A stretch of 64,000 nt of DNA, taken from Bacillus sp. FJAT-28004 (lineage in GTDB: Bacteria; Bacillota; Bacilli; Paenibacillales; Paenibacillaceae). A program made the position numbers and the translations under genes. Under the pieces are notes generated by a model that saw nothing but the letters and a program-made list of their open reading frames with translations, was not told where the DNA came from and made no database searches. This document shows, piece by piece, positions 25,873 through 33,758 of this stretch. Where the stretch lies: assembly GCF_001280845.1 (NCBI RefSeq), contig NZ_LGHP01000002.1, positions 775,439-839,438 on the forward strand, read 5' to 3'. Every line of letters starts with the position of its first letter. Positions within the stretch are counted from its first letter, which is position 1.

Positions 25873-25900
25873 ATTATAGTAGTACTCATTATACTATAAT
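25873..25900. promoter_or_regulatory. inverted repeat holding divergent -10 hexamers
   Basis: ATTATAGTA (25873-25881) and TACTATAAT (25892-25900) form a perfect 9-bp inverted repeat with a ten-base spacer. Each arm contains TATAAT for one direction: + at 25895-25900 and - at 25878-25873. It is a candidate operator for the MmyB-like regulator, covering both promoters. Confidence 0.6.
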
Positions 25901-25974
25901 AAGCTACAACTTGTAATAGGATAAAAACTATGACAAACTACTTCCATAAAGGATGAAACGAAGGGGGATTTAAG

Positions 25975-27213
25975 ATGGAACGTGTCGTTATTACTGGGAT
26001 GGGTGTCATCTCGCCGCTAGGGAACAGTGTGGAACGTTTTTGGGATGGATTGGTTCACGGACAATCTGGTATTTCAACCATTGATACATTTGATACAAGC
26101 AGACATAAATCGAAAATTGCAGGTATCGTAAGGGATTTTGACGGAGAAGCTTTATTTGGAAGAAAAGAAGTCCGTCGAATGGATCGATTTAGCCAGTTTG
26201 CGCTAGCGGCTGCCGAACAAGCGCTGGAGGATGCATCACTCAGGGTGGATGATACGGATCGGGAGCGCGTTGGTGTTTATGTTGGCTCTGGTATTGGCGG
26301 CATACAAACATTGCTTGATCAAGCCGAAGTTCTGCAAAAGCGTGGTCCTGATCGTGTTAGTCCAACGCTTGTTCCGATGATGATTGCCAATATGGCAGCG
26401 GCGATGATCAGCATTCGGTTCGGTACGCAGGGACCGTCGATGTCACCGGTAACCGCCTGCTCCATCGGAAATACGGCCATTGGTGAAGCTTGGCGGCTCA
26501 TTCGGTCTGGCAGCGCAGATGTTGTTATTGCAGGAGGAACGGAAGCGGCAGTAACGGATATTTCGCTTGCCAGCTTCGGCAACGCGACTTCGGTATCCAC
26601 GCGTAACGAAGCGCCAGCTTCGGCAAGTAGACCATTTGATGCAGGGCGCGACGGTTTCGTAATGGCTGAAGGCGCAGGCATTCTTATACTCGAATCGTTG
26701 ACACATGCTTTGAGCAGAGGCGCTCGCATTCATGCGGAAGTCATCGGTTATGGCGCAAGCTCTGATGCATATCATATGGTCGCCACTCACCCAGAGGGTA
26801 TCGGTGCTTATCAGGCAATGAAACATGCATTGCGGGAAGCTGGTGTGGAACCTAATCAGATTGATCTAATCAGCGCACACGCCACCAGTACGGAAATCGG
26901 AGACCGATCAGAAACGGCAGCCATCAAGAAGCTGTTTGGTGAGCAAGCGTATCGAATTCCGGTGACGGCGAACAAATCGATGACGGGACATATGCTTGGC
27001 GCAGCGGGCGGCGTAGAGGCGATTGCTCTAGTGAAGAGCATGCAGGAGGGGATTATACCTCCAACGATCAATCAAGAGGAACCAGACCCCATTTGTGATC
27101 TCGATTATGTGCCGAACAAAGCGCGGGCAGCGGAAATTAATGTAGCTATGTCCAATTCCTTCGGCTTTGGTGGTCATAATGCGGTCATTATTTTGAAGAA
27201 ATTTCAGTCTTGA
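25975..27213 (+). CDS. fabF: 3-oxoacyl-ACP synthase II (FabF) paralogue
   Basis: The 412-residue protein is a FabF-type condensing enzyme with the Cys-His-His triad: Cys162 (VTACSIGN), His302 (SAHATSTEIGD) and His339 (KSMTGHMLGAAGG), plus Lys334. It elongates acyl-ACP with malonyl-ACP. TACSIGN replaces the common TACATG, and SAHATST replaces NAHGTST, so it looks like a divergent paralogue rather than the housekeeping copy. It stands alone, without acpP, and is divergent from the MmyB-like regulator. The start follows AGGGGGAT. Confidence 0.9.
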   Translation: MERVVITGMGVISPLGNSVERFWDGLVHGQSGISTIDTFDTSRHKSKIAGIVRDFDGEALFGRKEVRRMDRFSQFALAAAEQALEDASLRVDDTDRERVGVYVGSGIGGIQTLLDQAEVLQKRGPDRVSPTLVPMMIANMAAAMISIRFGTQGPSMSPVTACSIGNTAIGEAWRLIRSGSADVVIAGGTEAAVTDISLASFGNATSVSTRNEAPASASRPFDAGRDGFVMAEGAGILILESLTHALSRGARIHAEVIGYGASSDAYHMVATHPEGIGAYQAMKHALREAGVEPNQIDLISAHATSTEIGDRSETAAIKKLFGEQAYRIPVTANKSMTGHMLGAAGGVEAIALVKSMQEGIIPPTINQEEPDPICDLDYVPNKARAAEINVAMSNSFGFGGHNAVIILKKFQS

Positions 27214-27224
27214 ATTAAGGAGTG

Positions 27225-27270
27225 AAAAGCTGGGCTGACGGATAACTACCGTTGACCCGGCTTTTTTATT
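27225..27270 (+). terminator. Rho-independent terminator of the fabF paralogue
   Basis: AAAAGCTGGG (27225-27234) pairs with CCCGGCTTTT (27256-27265, one G-U), with further pairing inside, and is followed by T residues. Confidence 0.8.
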
Positions 27271-27368
27271 TTGTGAAAGATCCAAGGCCGCACCATCACC
27301 CCGAACACATATCACTCTCAATACCTATCCCACACAACCTCAACTCATACACTAAGCTCTCTGGCTCA

Positions 27369-27550
27369 TTGCAGAAACTACAATAGAAACCTGACATGAC
27401 CCGTGAAAAATGAGGCTGCACTGCAGAATTGCAATAGAAACGCGCTAAAGAATGACTAACTAGTTGAAAATGGTGATTTCTGCTGCAGGAACTGCAACCA
27501 AGCAATATGCGCCACTTTCTAATAAGGATTCTGTTGCACAAAGTGCAATG
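27369..27550. repeat. four degenerate copies of a TTGCA-N5-TGCAA palindrome
   Basis: Copies lie at about 27369-27390, 27421-27440, 27483-27500 and 27534-27549 (spacing 52, 62 and 51 bases). Each is a short inverted repeat of the type TTGCA-NNNNN-TGCAA; the last (TTGCACAAAGTGCAA) is perfect. The first two are followed by TAGAAAC. The stretches between copies are also alike (for example GTGAAAAATGAGGCT and GTTGAAAATGGTGATT). The + strand from 27283 to 27363, before the copies, is poor in G. No gene is seen from 27270 to 27677. Confidence 0.6.
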
Positions 27551-27677
27551 TAGATGTTGTGGCTAGCGGCAGGAAGAAAAGACCATTGTTTCGAACGATT
27601 CAACTGATGCTAGAAAGGGTAAAGGTTATGTAACCTATTTATGAAAAGAGCAGTTAAAAAGAGAAGAAGGTGTAAGT

Positions 27678-28757
27678 ATGGCCAGACATAATCGATTCTT
27701 TAGATGGTGCTTCACGATTATTTTGGTATTGATTATTATTTACTTGGGGTCGCGTGTTTCATTTATTTTTAAGCCCGTGCTTTCCTTATTCAGTATGATT
27801 ATCGTTCCGTTAATGCTTGCAGGATTTTTCTATTACTTGCTCCGTCCGCTCGTAAATGTGATGGAGCGTCATAAGGTCAATCGGACGATTGCGATTTTGC
27901 TCATTTATTTGGTTTTTTCCAATATTATGGTCGGTTTTAGCATCTTGGTATGGCCTTCCTTACGAACGCAGCTCATTAATTTGGTCGAAAATGCACCGAC
28001 TCTGTTCACCACGTTAAGCGAGCAGGTTGCAGAGCTTGAGCATAATGGCTTTTTGTCGGCTTTTTTGCCGCAGGATTCGAATTTGTTATCAAAACTGACC
28101 GAGTATTTAAATAAGGGGTTCACGGTACTTACCGAATATTTATCGGGATTGTTTTCTTTTTTCTCGAATTTTGCGATTGTGCTTATTACATTCCCAATTT
28201 TACTGTTCTATATGCTGAAGGAAGGCGGTAAATTTGGAGACCAAATCGTCAGCTTTATCCCAAAAAGGTTTCGTCTTCACGGCAAAGAGGTCATGGACGA
28301 TATTGATCATATGCTCAGCAGCTTTATCGTAGGCAGAGTCATCGTGAATGTAGCGCTTGGCGTACTGATGTATGTCGGCTTTCTTATTATCGATTTGCCT
28401 TATGCAATGCTGCTGACCGTAGTGGCGGTCATTTTGAACTTTATTCCATTTATCGGATCGTTTCTTTCTTCCATACCGATTGTCATCATCGGCTTCATTG
28501 AAGCACCGTCCATCGCGATCTGGTCTATTGTCATAATTACGGTGGCGCAGCAAATACAGGATAATCTGATTTCACCATACGTTTTTGGCAAGCAGCTTGA
28601 TATTCATCCAATGACGACGATCATCCTGGTGCTTGTTGGCGGAGATATAGCAGGGATTCTAGGCATTCTGCTCATTATTCCGGTTTATATGATTTTGAAA
28701 ATCGTTTATTGCAAAGTTTACGAGCTATTCTTCAAACAAAAATGGGAAAATGCTTAA
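27678..28757 (+). CDS. AI-2E family (YtvI-like) membrane protein
   Basis: The 359-residue protein has about seven to eight membrane segments and the AI-2E transporter family layout. Two hydrophobic segments come near the N-terminus (about 12-60), then a soluble stretch (LRTQLINLVENAPTLFTTL) and a C-terminal block of helices with VAVILNFIPFIGSFLSSIPI and a final VGGDIAGILGILLIIPVY. Members are linked to export of autoinducer-2, ions or sporulation functions; the substrate here is unknown. ATG 27678 follows AAGAAGGTG. Confidence 0.9.
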   Translation: MARHNRFFRWCFTIILVLIIIYLGSRVSFIFKPVLSLFSMIIVPLMLAGFFYYLLRPLVNVMERHKVNRTIAILLIYLVFSNIMVGFSILVWPSLRTQLINLVENAPTLFTTLSEQVAELEHNGFLSAFLPQDSNLLSKLTEYLNKGFTVLTEYLSGLFSFFSNFAIVLITFPILLFYMLKEGGKFGDQIVSFIPKRFRLHGKEVMDDIDHMLSSFIVGRVIVNVALGVLMYVGFLIIDLPYAMLLTVVAVILNFIPFIGSFLSSIPIVIIGFIEAPSIAIWSIVIITVAQQIQDNLISPYVFGKQLDIHPMTTIILVLVGGDIAGILGILLIIPVYMILKIVYCKVYELFFKQKWENA

Positions 28758-28797
28758 CCAGGATTGTAACATAATGGGTGCGTATCATTGCTTCTTC

Positions 28798-28806
28798 TGG
28801 TATAAT
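28798..28806 (+). promoter_or_regulatory. extended -10 promoter of the hemD-like gene
   Basis: TG-G-TATAAT with the perfect hexamer at 28801-28806 lies 48 bases before the ATG. No convincing -35 was found. Confidence 0.55.
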
Positions 28807-28853
28807 GACGTCGGCTAAGGCAAATTTACCGAAAGTACGGTGGCGTGATAACG

Positions 28854-29684
28854 ATGAGCATAAACGCATTGCAAGGGAAACGAATCGTAATTGCTGGATC
28901 TCGGAAAACGGATGAGATGGGCATGGTGATAGAAAAGCAGGGTGGTATTCCAATCGTTCGTTCGCTTCAAGGATTAACGATGTTTGATGAAGAGCTTTTG
29001 GAAGAGCCGCTGCGTAATTTCGCAAAGCAGGGCGCGGATTGGGTTATTTTGACCACGGGAATGGGATCGGAACAGTTAATTAACACAGCGGATGGTTTGG
29101 GCTTAAAACAAGCAGTGCTCGATAGGCTGGCTGAGGCGAAAATTGGTACAAGGGGCTACAAAACATCCGCATTCCTTAAGCGGACAGGCCTTAAAGCAGT
29201 TGTTAGCACGGATGATGGTACGATGGATGGACTTATAGAAAACCTGGCAGCCTTTGATTTTGAAGGGCAAATCGTATGGATACAGCTTCATGGAGAGTCA
29301 GCGCCAAAGCTTGTACGTTTTCTCGAAAATAAGGGCGCTTCGCAAGTAGAATCGGTACTGCCCTATAAGCATGTTCCACCGGATGCTGCTACAGTAGAGA
29401 TGCTGCTGAGCGAGCTTGCTGCAGGCACGGTGGATACGGTCTGCTTCACCACTGCGGTACAGGTTCACTATTTGTTCAAGCATGCAATTGAATCGGGCCG
29501 CAAGGAACTTTTGTTGAACATTTTTGGTCAGCATATTGTGGCTGCCGCAGTTGGTAAAGTAACGGCAGCAGCTTTGAAGGAGTATGGCGTGGAAAGAATC
29601 ATTGTCCCGGAACTCGAGAGGATGGGCGCTTTAGTTATCGAAATTGGGCGTTATTATGAGCAGGCTGAAGGCAAGGAAGTATAA
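28854..29684 (+). CDS. uroporphyrinogen-III synthase-like protein
   Basis: The 276-residue protein has the two-domain HemD fold pattern: GKRIVIAGSRKTDEMGMVIEKQGG at the N-terminus, then ADWVILTTGMGSEQLIN, and a C-terminal VDTVCFTTAVQVHYLF with VAAAVGKVTAAALKEYGV. The family closes hydroxymethylbilane to uroporphyrinogen III. No other heme gene is nearby, so it may be a stand-alone paralogue, for example for siroheme or cobalamin. ATG 28854 is used; GTG 28845 is in frame. It ends at a bidirectional terminator. Confidence 0.8.
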   Translation: MSINALQGKRIVIAGSRKTDEMGMVIEKQGGIPIVRSLQGLTMFDEELLEEPLRNFAKQGADWVILTTGMGSEQLINTADGLGLKQAVLDRLAEAKIGTRGYKTSAFLKRTGLKAVVSTDDGTMDGLIENLAAFDFEGQIVWIQLHGESAPKLVRFLENKGASQVESVLPYKHVPPDAATVEMLLSELAAGTVDTVCFTTAVQVHYLFKHAIESGRKELLLNIFGQHIVAAAVGKVTAAALKEYGVERIIVPELERMGALVIEIGRYYEQAEGKEV

Positions 29685-29694
29685 ATTATAGAGA

Positions 29695-29745
29695 AGAGGC
29701 AGTCTTAGACACGTAAACGGTGTTTTAGACTGCCTTTATTTTATT
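29695..29745. terminator. terminator between convergent genes
   Basis: AGGCAGTCT (29697-29705) pairs with AGACTGCCT (29727-29735) with extra pairing inside (ACAC/GTGT), followed by TTATTTTATTTTT. It ends the hemD-like gene, and its right arm overlaps the 3' end of the convergent AraC gene. Confidence 0.85.
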
Positions 29746-30621
29746 TTTAAGGTCGTTTCTGAAATGCCTTGGTGATAGGCCATAACATTTCTTGAATGCT
29801 TTCGAGAAATGAGAGGCGTTCGCGAAGCCGCAATACTCCGCAATTAAATCGAGCTTAAGCTCCGTTGAGGCTAATAGCTCGCTTGCTTTCTCCAATCGCA
29901 AATTAACAATAAACTGATGTGGTGTTGCTCCGAAATAGTGATGGAAAATAACGTTGAAGTGGGATTCGGAATATCCTGCATGCTTCGCCATCGTTTCCAC
30001 AGAGATTGTGCCGGATAGGTGAAAGGAAATAAAAGCTTTCATCTTCGTTACGAACTGCTGATCCTCAAACGCCAAGGAGCCTGTAGTCTCAAAGTCGCCG
30101 ATCAACAGAAGGAGCAGCTCCATCGCTAGCTTTTGGGCATGCAGGACGTTTTGAATATCGTTGTTATTAAAATGCTCAATCATCCGGTTCAGCAGCTCTT
30201 TGAATGGTTCCGGATGACGCGGCTTCAGCTTGATGGGCAGCTGAAGGTTTGGGAAGTCGTTTAACTGCGGCTGCTTCAGCTCTGCATAGGGCTCCAAGTT
30301 CGTCTGGCCAGGAGTCGTTACAAAACTTAGCTCTCGATTCGGATTATAAAAAAAATCAAGATGGGTGTTCGGTACAACGCAGCGCCCATATCCTTTAGTT
30401 GTAAATAGCATTCCAGGCTGAATAAGTGCAAAATCACCAGGGAGCAGCTCATATTCAACCCCCTCGACTGTAAGCAAATAACGGCCTTCTTCCATATATA
30501 AAAACAAATAATCGAGCAGACGTCGTTCACCTTGAAAAAATGATGTTTCTTTAAAACGGTAGCAAAGCCGAATAAACGGCAGGACGGGATGCTCATTCCA
30601 GCTATGCTGCTGCGAACTCAT
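29725..30621 (-). CDS. AraC family regulator
   Basis: The 298-residue protein has a cupin-like sensor domain (about 15-150; LLPGDFALIQPGMLFTTKG) and a C-terminal AraC DNA-binding domain (about 195-295; VETMAKHAGYSESHFNVIF and LDLIAEYCGFANASHFSKAF). The start at 30621 is chosen because TGGAGG lies nine bases upstream; the frame is open back to 30642. It is divergent from the alcohol dehydrogenase/Gfo pair, its probable target. Confidence 0.9.
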   Translation of the reverse strand: MSSQQHSWNEHPVLPFIRLCYRFKETSFFQGERRLLDYLFLYMEEGRYLLTVEGVEYELLPGDFALIQPGMLFTTKGYGRCVVPNTHLDFFYNPNRELSFVTTPGQTNLEPYAELKQPQLNDFPNLQLPIKLKPRHPEPFKELLNRMIEHFNNNDIQNVLHAQKLAMELLLLLIGDFETTGSLAFEDQQFVTKMKAFISFHLSGTISVETMAKHAGYSESHFNVIFHHYFGATPHQFIVNLRLEKASELLASTELKLDLIAEYCGFANASHFSKAFKKCYGLSPRHFRNDLKNKIKAV

Positions 30622-30783
30622 GGCTAATCGCCTCCATATCATTTTATGTATTCGTTCATTATCATTGTTTTTGACAAGTTATTTCGATGTTTTTTACATG
30701 ATTCCCTTTATTATTAGCTTTATTATAGAGGTATGCAATAGAAATAGCCGAGGATAATGACATGAAAATGGAGGGATATTAAG

Positions 30784-31815
30784 ATGAGCATAATGATTCC
30801 AGACGTGATGACTATACCGAGATTTTTGGGAGATGGGAAGATTGACTACATAGAGAAACAGGTGCCGACTCCAGGAGCCGGCCAGCTGCTGCTGCAGGTC
30901 AAAGCAAACGCTTTATGCGGCTCGGAGCGTGGACAGTTCTACAACGGCTCCGCAACTACGCCTGGTCATGAGGCGGCAGGCATCGTCGTCGCAGCAGGCG
31001 CGGATACAATCACGGATTTGGGTACCCATGGCGTTGTATTTCTAATGGATTTTTGCGGACAATGCCGCAGCTGCAAGCGAGGGTATACGAACCAATGCTT
31101 AGGTAAGCGTGCAGATTATGGTTTCTCTCATGATGGTGGTTACGGGCCTTACATGGTCGTGAACGAAAATGTTTTTTTTGCAGTGGATGCTGCAATTCCG
31201 TTGGCTGAAGCAACGATTTTGCTTGATATTATGGGGACAGGCGGTCATGCTATTCGCAGAGCACAGCTTGTGCATGGCGATATTGAATCGATCGTCATCG
31301 CTGGTGCAGGTCCGATCGGGTTAGCGGTGCTAGCGATGGCAAAGCTGCTGCTGGGCGAAGAGCTGCCCGTATTTATTATGGATTTTACACCTTATCGGTT
31401 AGAACTGGCAGAACGAATGGGTGCTATTCCGATCAATTTGGCGGAAACATCGCTTGAAGCGGGATTGTCGGCTGCAGGCGTAAACAGAATTGATGCAGCG
31501 TTTGATACGAGCGGCAGAACAATAGCTCGCGGGGCGGCTTTGCAAGCGCTTAATCACCGCGGCGTGCTTGTATGCATTGGTCATGGCCAAGAGTTGAATT
31601 TGCAAGTTTCCTCCGATTTGATTGCGACCGAGAGAGCGGTGCTTGGCAGCGAGTATTTTCCGTTTAGCGAGCTTGCGGATAATCATCGCTTGATGAGTGA
31701 GCATCTGCCTTATTTAAGTCAAATTATTACGCACCGTTTTGGACCACAATCGATGCGAGAAGCCTTTGAGTTGTTTTTCCAAGGGGATACGGGAAAGGTG
31801 GTCATTGAGCAATGA
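30784..31815 (+). CDS. zinc-dependent alcohol (polyol) dehydrogenase, MDR family
   Basis: The 343-residue protein has catalytic-zinc motifs CGSERG (near Cys45) and GHEAAG, the four-Cys structural zinc loop FCGQCRSCKRGYTNQC (about 97-112), and the Rossmann nucleotide-binding motif VIAGAGPIGL. It should oxidise a sugar alcohol or sugar with NAD(P). The start follows GGAGGG. It overlaps the next dehydrogenase gene by four bases, so both probably act on the same sugar pathway. Confidence 0.9.
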   Translation: MSIMIPDVMTIPRFLGDGKIDYIEKQVPTPGAGQLLLQVKANALCGSERGQFYNGSATTPGHEAAGIVVAAGADTITDLGTHGVVFLMDFCGQCRSCKRGYTNQCLGKRADYGFSHDGGYGPYMVVNENVFFAVDAAIPLAEATILLDIMGTGGHAIRRAQLVHGDIESIVIAGAGPIGLAVLAMAKLLLGEELPVFIMDFTPYRLELAERMGAIPINLAETSLEAGLSAAGVNRIDAAFDTSGRTIARGAALQALNHRGVLVCIGHGQELNLQVSSDLIATERAVLGSEYFPFSELADNHRLMSEHLPYLSQIITHRFGPQSMREAFELFFQGDTGKVVIEQ

Positions 31816-32795
31816 GCAGCGAGGAGCGAGTAAAGGTCGCGTTAATCGGAGCTGGCGGGTGGGGCTATCACCATGCGCGTATTTTCGATGCGCGTAAAGA
31901 TGTTGATTTTTGCGCCGTTGTTGGAAGAGATGCTGACAGAACAAGGGCAAGAGCGGATGAGTTTGGGACAAATGCTTATACGAATATAGCAGAGATGCTG
32001 GAGACGGAACGGCCGGACTTCGTTAGCTTATGCTTGCCGAATCAAGGGCATTTCGAAGCGACCTTGCAGGTTATTCAAGCAGGTGTTCCATTATTGGTGG
32101 AAAAGCCGCTCGTATTCGATCTTAAGGAAGCTGATCTGTTACTTGCGGAAGCGGCGAAGCGGGAGCTGTTTTTTGCAATTAATTTTAATCACCGCTACGC
32201 GACTGCTGTTCAGAAGGCTAAGGAGGCATTAGATGCGGGACGGTTAGGAGAGCTTGTATTCGCTTCATGGCGGTTTGGCGGCGAAGGTACGAGTGATCAT
32301 CCGCATAGCAATCTAATAGAAACCCAATGTCACGGATTTGATATGCTTGAGCACTTATGCGGCCCCATTGAATCGATGATGGCACAAATGACGGATAAAA
32401 CCGGAAACGGCTTCTCAACGATGGCATTAGCTTTGCAATTCCGCTCCGGCGCAGTAGGAACGCTGCTCGGCTCTTATGACTCCTCGTATGCATACACTCA
32501 AACCCATGCGATGGAGCTTAATGGCTTAAAAGGCAGAGTGACCATAGAAGATACAGTGAAACGATTTACGTTCCAAGAATCGGGAAGCGAGACAGCCGAA
32601 GTTTGGCAGGCAGGTTATTTCAATGATCTGGAGCGGGAATTCCACCTTACGTTTGACAAACATTTTGATCATATGCTCGGTGCATTCCGTGCTGGTGAAG
32701 CGCCTCCCATTCACGCTGCGTCGGGCTTCAGAGCGCTTCAGTTAGCCCATGCAGCGATTGAATCGTTCGAGACGGGGAAACGGATTCAGACGTAG
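31812..32795 (+). CDS. Gfo/Idh/MocA family oxidoreductase
   Basis: The 327-residue protein has an N-terminal Rossmann domain (VKVALIGAGGWGYHHARIF) and the family motif LLVEKPLVF with the catalytic Lys near residue 99. The C-terminal alpha/beta domain contains ETQCHGFDMLEHLCGP. Members oxidise or reduce sugars, inositols or derivatives with NAD(P). Its ATG overlaps the upstream dehydrogenase stop (ATGA). A strong terminator follows. Confidence 0.92.
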   Translation: MSSEERVKVALIGAGGWGYHHARIFDARKDVDFCAVVGRDADRTRARADEFGTNAYTNIAEMLETERPDFVSLCLPNQGHFEATLQVIQAGVPLLVEKPLVFDLKEADLLLAEAAKRELFFAINFNHRYATAVQKAKEALDAGRLGELVFASWRFGGEGTSDHPHSNLIETQCHGFDMLEHLCGPIESMMAQMTDKTGNGFSTMALALQFRSGAVGTLLGSYDSSYAYTQTHAMELNGLKGRVTIEDTVKRFTFQESGSETAEVWQAGYFNDLEREFHLTFDKHFDHMLGAFRAGEAPPIHAASGFRALQLAHAAIESFETGKRIQT

Positions 32796-32822
32796 AGGAG
32801 CCCGTGACCCAGTTAGCCATAC

Positions 32823-32867
32823 AAAAAAGTGATTAAGCGACCTGTACGACAGCTTAATCACTTTTTT
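32823..32867 (+). terminator. strong Rho-independent terminator
   Basis: A perfect stem of about 16 bp (AAAAAAGTGATTAAGC, 32823-32838, with its complement at 32852-32867) rich in A/T at its base serves the Gfo/Idh gene and, in reverse, the convergent GntR gene. Confidence 0.9.
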
Positions 32868-32895
32868 CGTTAGGGTGAAACGCGATACTACTCGC

Positions 32896-33504
32896 TCACA
32901 GGATTTTATCCAAATGCTCAAGAGGCCTAATTAAATTAAGTTTCATCAAGCGGGAGGCAGCTTCAGCATCATGTGCTTCAAGCGCTTGGATGATGGACTC
33001 ATGATCCGACGCAGCTGTATGGGTTTCCCAATTCGGCCGTTTGAAAAAGATGTATTTGTATCTTCTAATATGTAGTTGAAGGGAGGAGCAGAAGGAGAGA
33101 ATATGCTGGTTATTCGCAATATGCAGGATCGTCTCATGGAACTCCTCATCATATTCCATCGCTTCATAGAGCTGCTCTTTGCTCACTTTTTCACTGAAGT
33201 TTGCATTAATGGCTCGCAGCTGCTCAATATGCTCTTGCTGAATATTCTCGGCGGCGAGTTCAGCCGCTAAGGTATGAAGGGCAGTAAGCGGCGCATAGAG
33301 CTTTAGAATATCTTCCTTGGCAAGCGTCGTAACTCGTGTTTCTTTGCCCGGAAACATCTGGATGAGACCTTGAACCTCAAGCAATTGAAAGGCTTCCCTA
33401 ATCGGGGTGCGGCTTACGCCAAGTGCCTCGGCAAGCTCTGAGTCATTGAGCTTCTCTCCGGGCTGAAGAGTACCATCGATAATCCATTTTTGCAGCTGGC
33501 TCAA
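32896..33504 (-). CDS. GntR family regulator, FadR (FCD) type
   Basis: The 202-residue protein has a winged helix (about 1-60; GTLQPGEKLNDSELAEALGVSRTPIREA) and an all-helical FCD ligand domain (about 70-200; metal-binding-type YDEEFHETILHIANNQ). It starts at TTG 33504, with AAGGAG six bases upstream. An alternative start is CTG 33561, seven bases after AAGGAGGG, adding 19 residues in frame; no ATG or GTG lies between it and the next upstream stop. It is divergent from the Fsr-type exporter, with inverted sites between. Confidence 0.88.
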   Translation of the reverse strand: MSQLQKWIIDGTLQPGEKLNDSELAEALGVSRTPIREAFQLLEVQGLIQMFPGKETRVTTLAKEDILKLYAPLTALHTLAAELAAENIQQEHIEQLRAINANFSEKVSKEQLYEAMEYDEEFHETILHIANNQHILSFCSSLQLHIRRYKYIFFKRPNWETHTAASDHESIIQALEAHDAEAASRLMKLNLIRPLEHLDKIL

Positions 33505-33621
33505 GGTACGCTCCTTAGCGGATAGTCTAACGGGTGTTGAATAATCTGTTGGGATAGGCAGCGGAGACCCTCCTTTATTTTATTGTTTCATTATAAATGT
33601 GATAGCAGATTCAACAATATA

Positions 33622-33722
33622 TAATATATCGCAGGTACATTCATTGAAGCAAATGTCAAAAATTTTAAAAAAGGAATTTATTGCTTTTATTTGTTTGAGG
33701 AAATATAATATGCGATATATTA
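33622..33722. promoter_or_regulatory. pair of 12-bp inverted sites between gntR and fsr genes
   Basis: TAATATATCGCA (33622-33633) and TGCGATATATTA (33711-33722) are exact reverse complements. One lies near each divergent gene. They are candidate operators of the adjacent GntR regulator. Confidence 0.6.
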
Positions 33723-33758
33723 CATATTACATTTTATTTGAAGTTAGGAGAAAACCGT

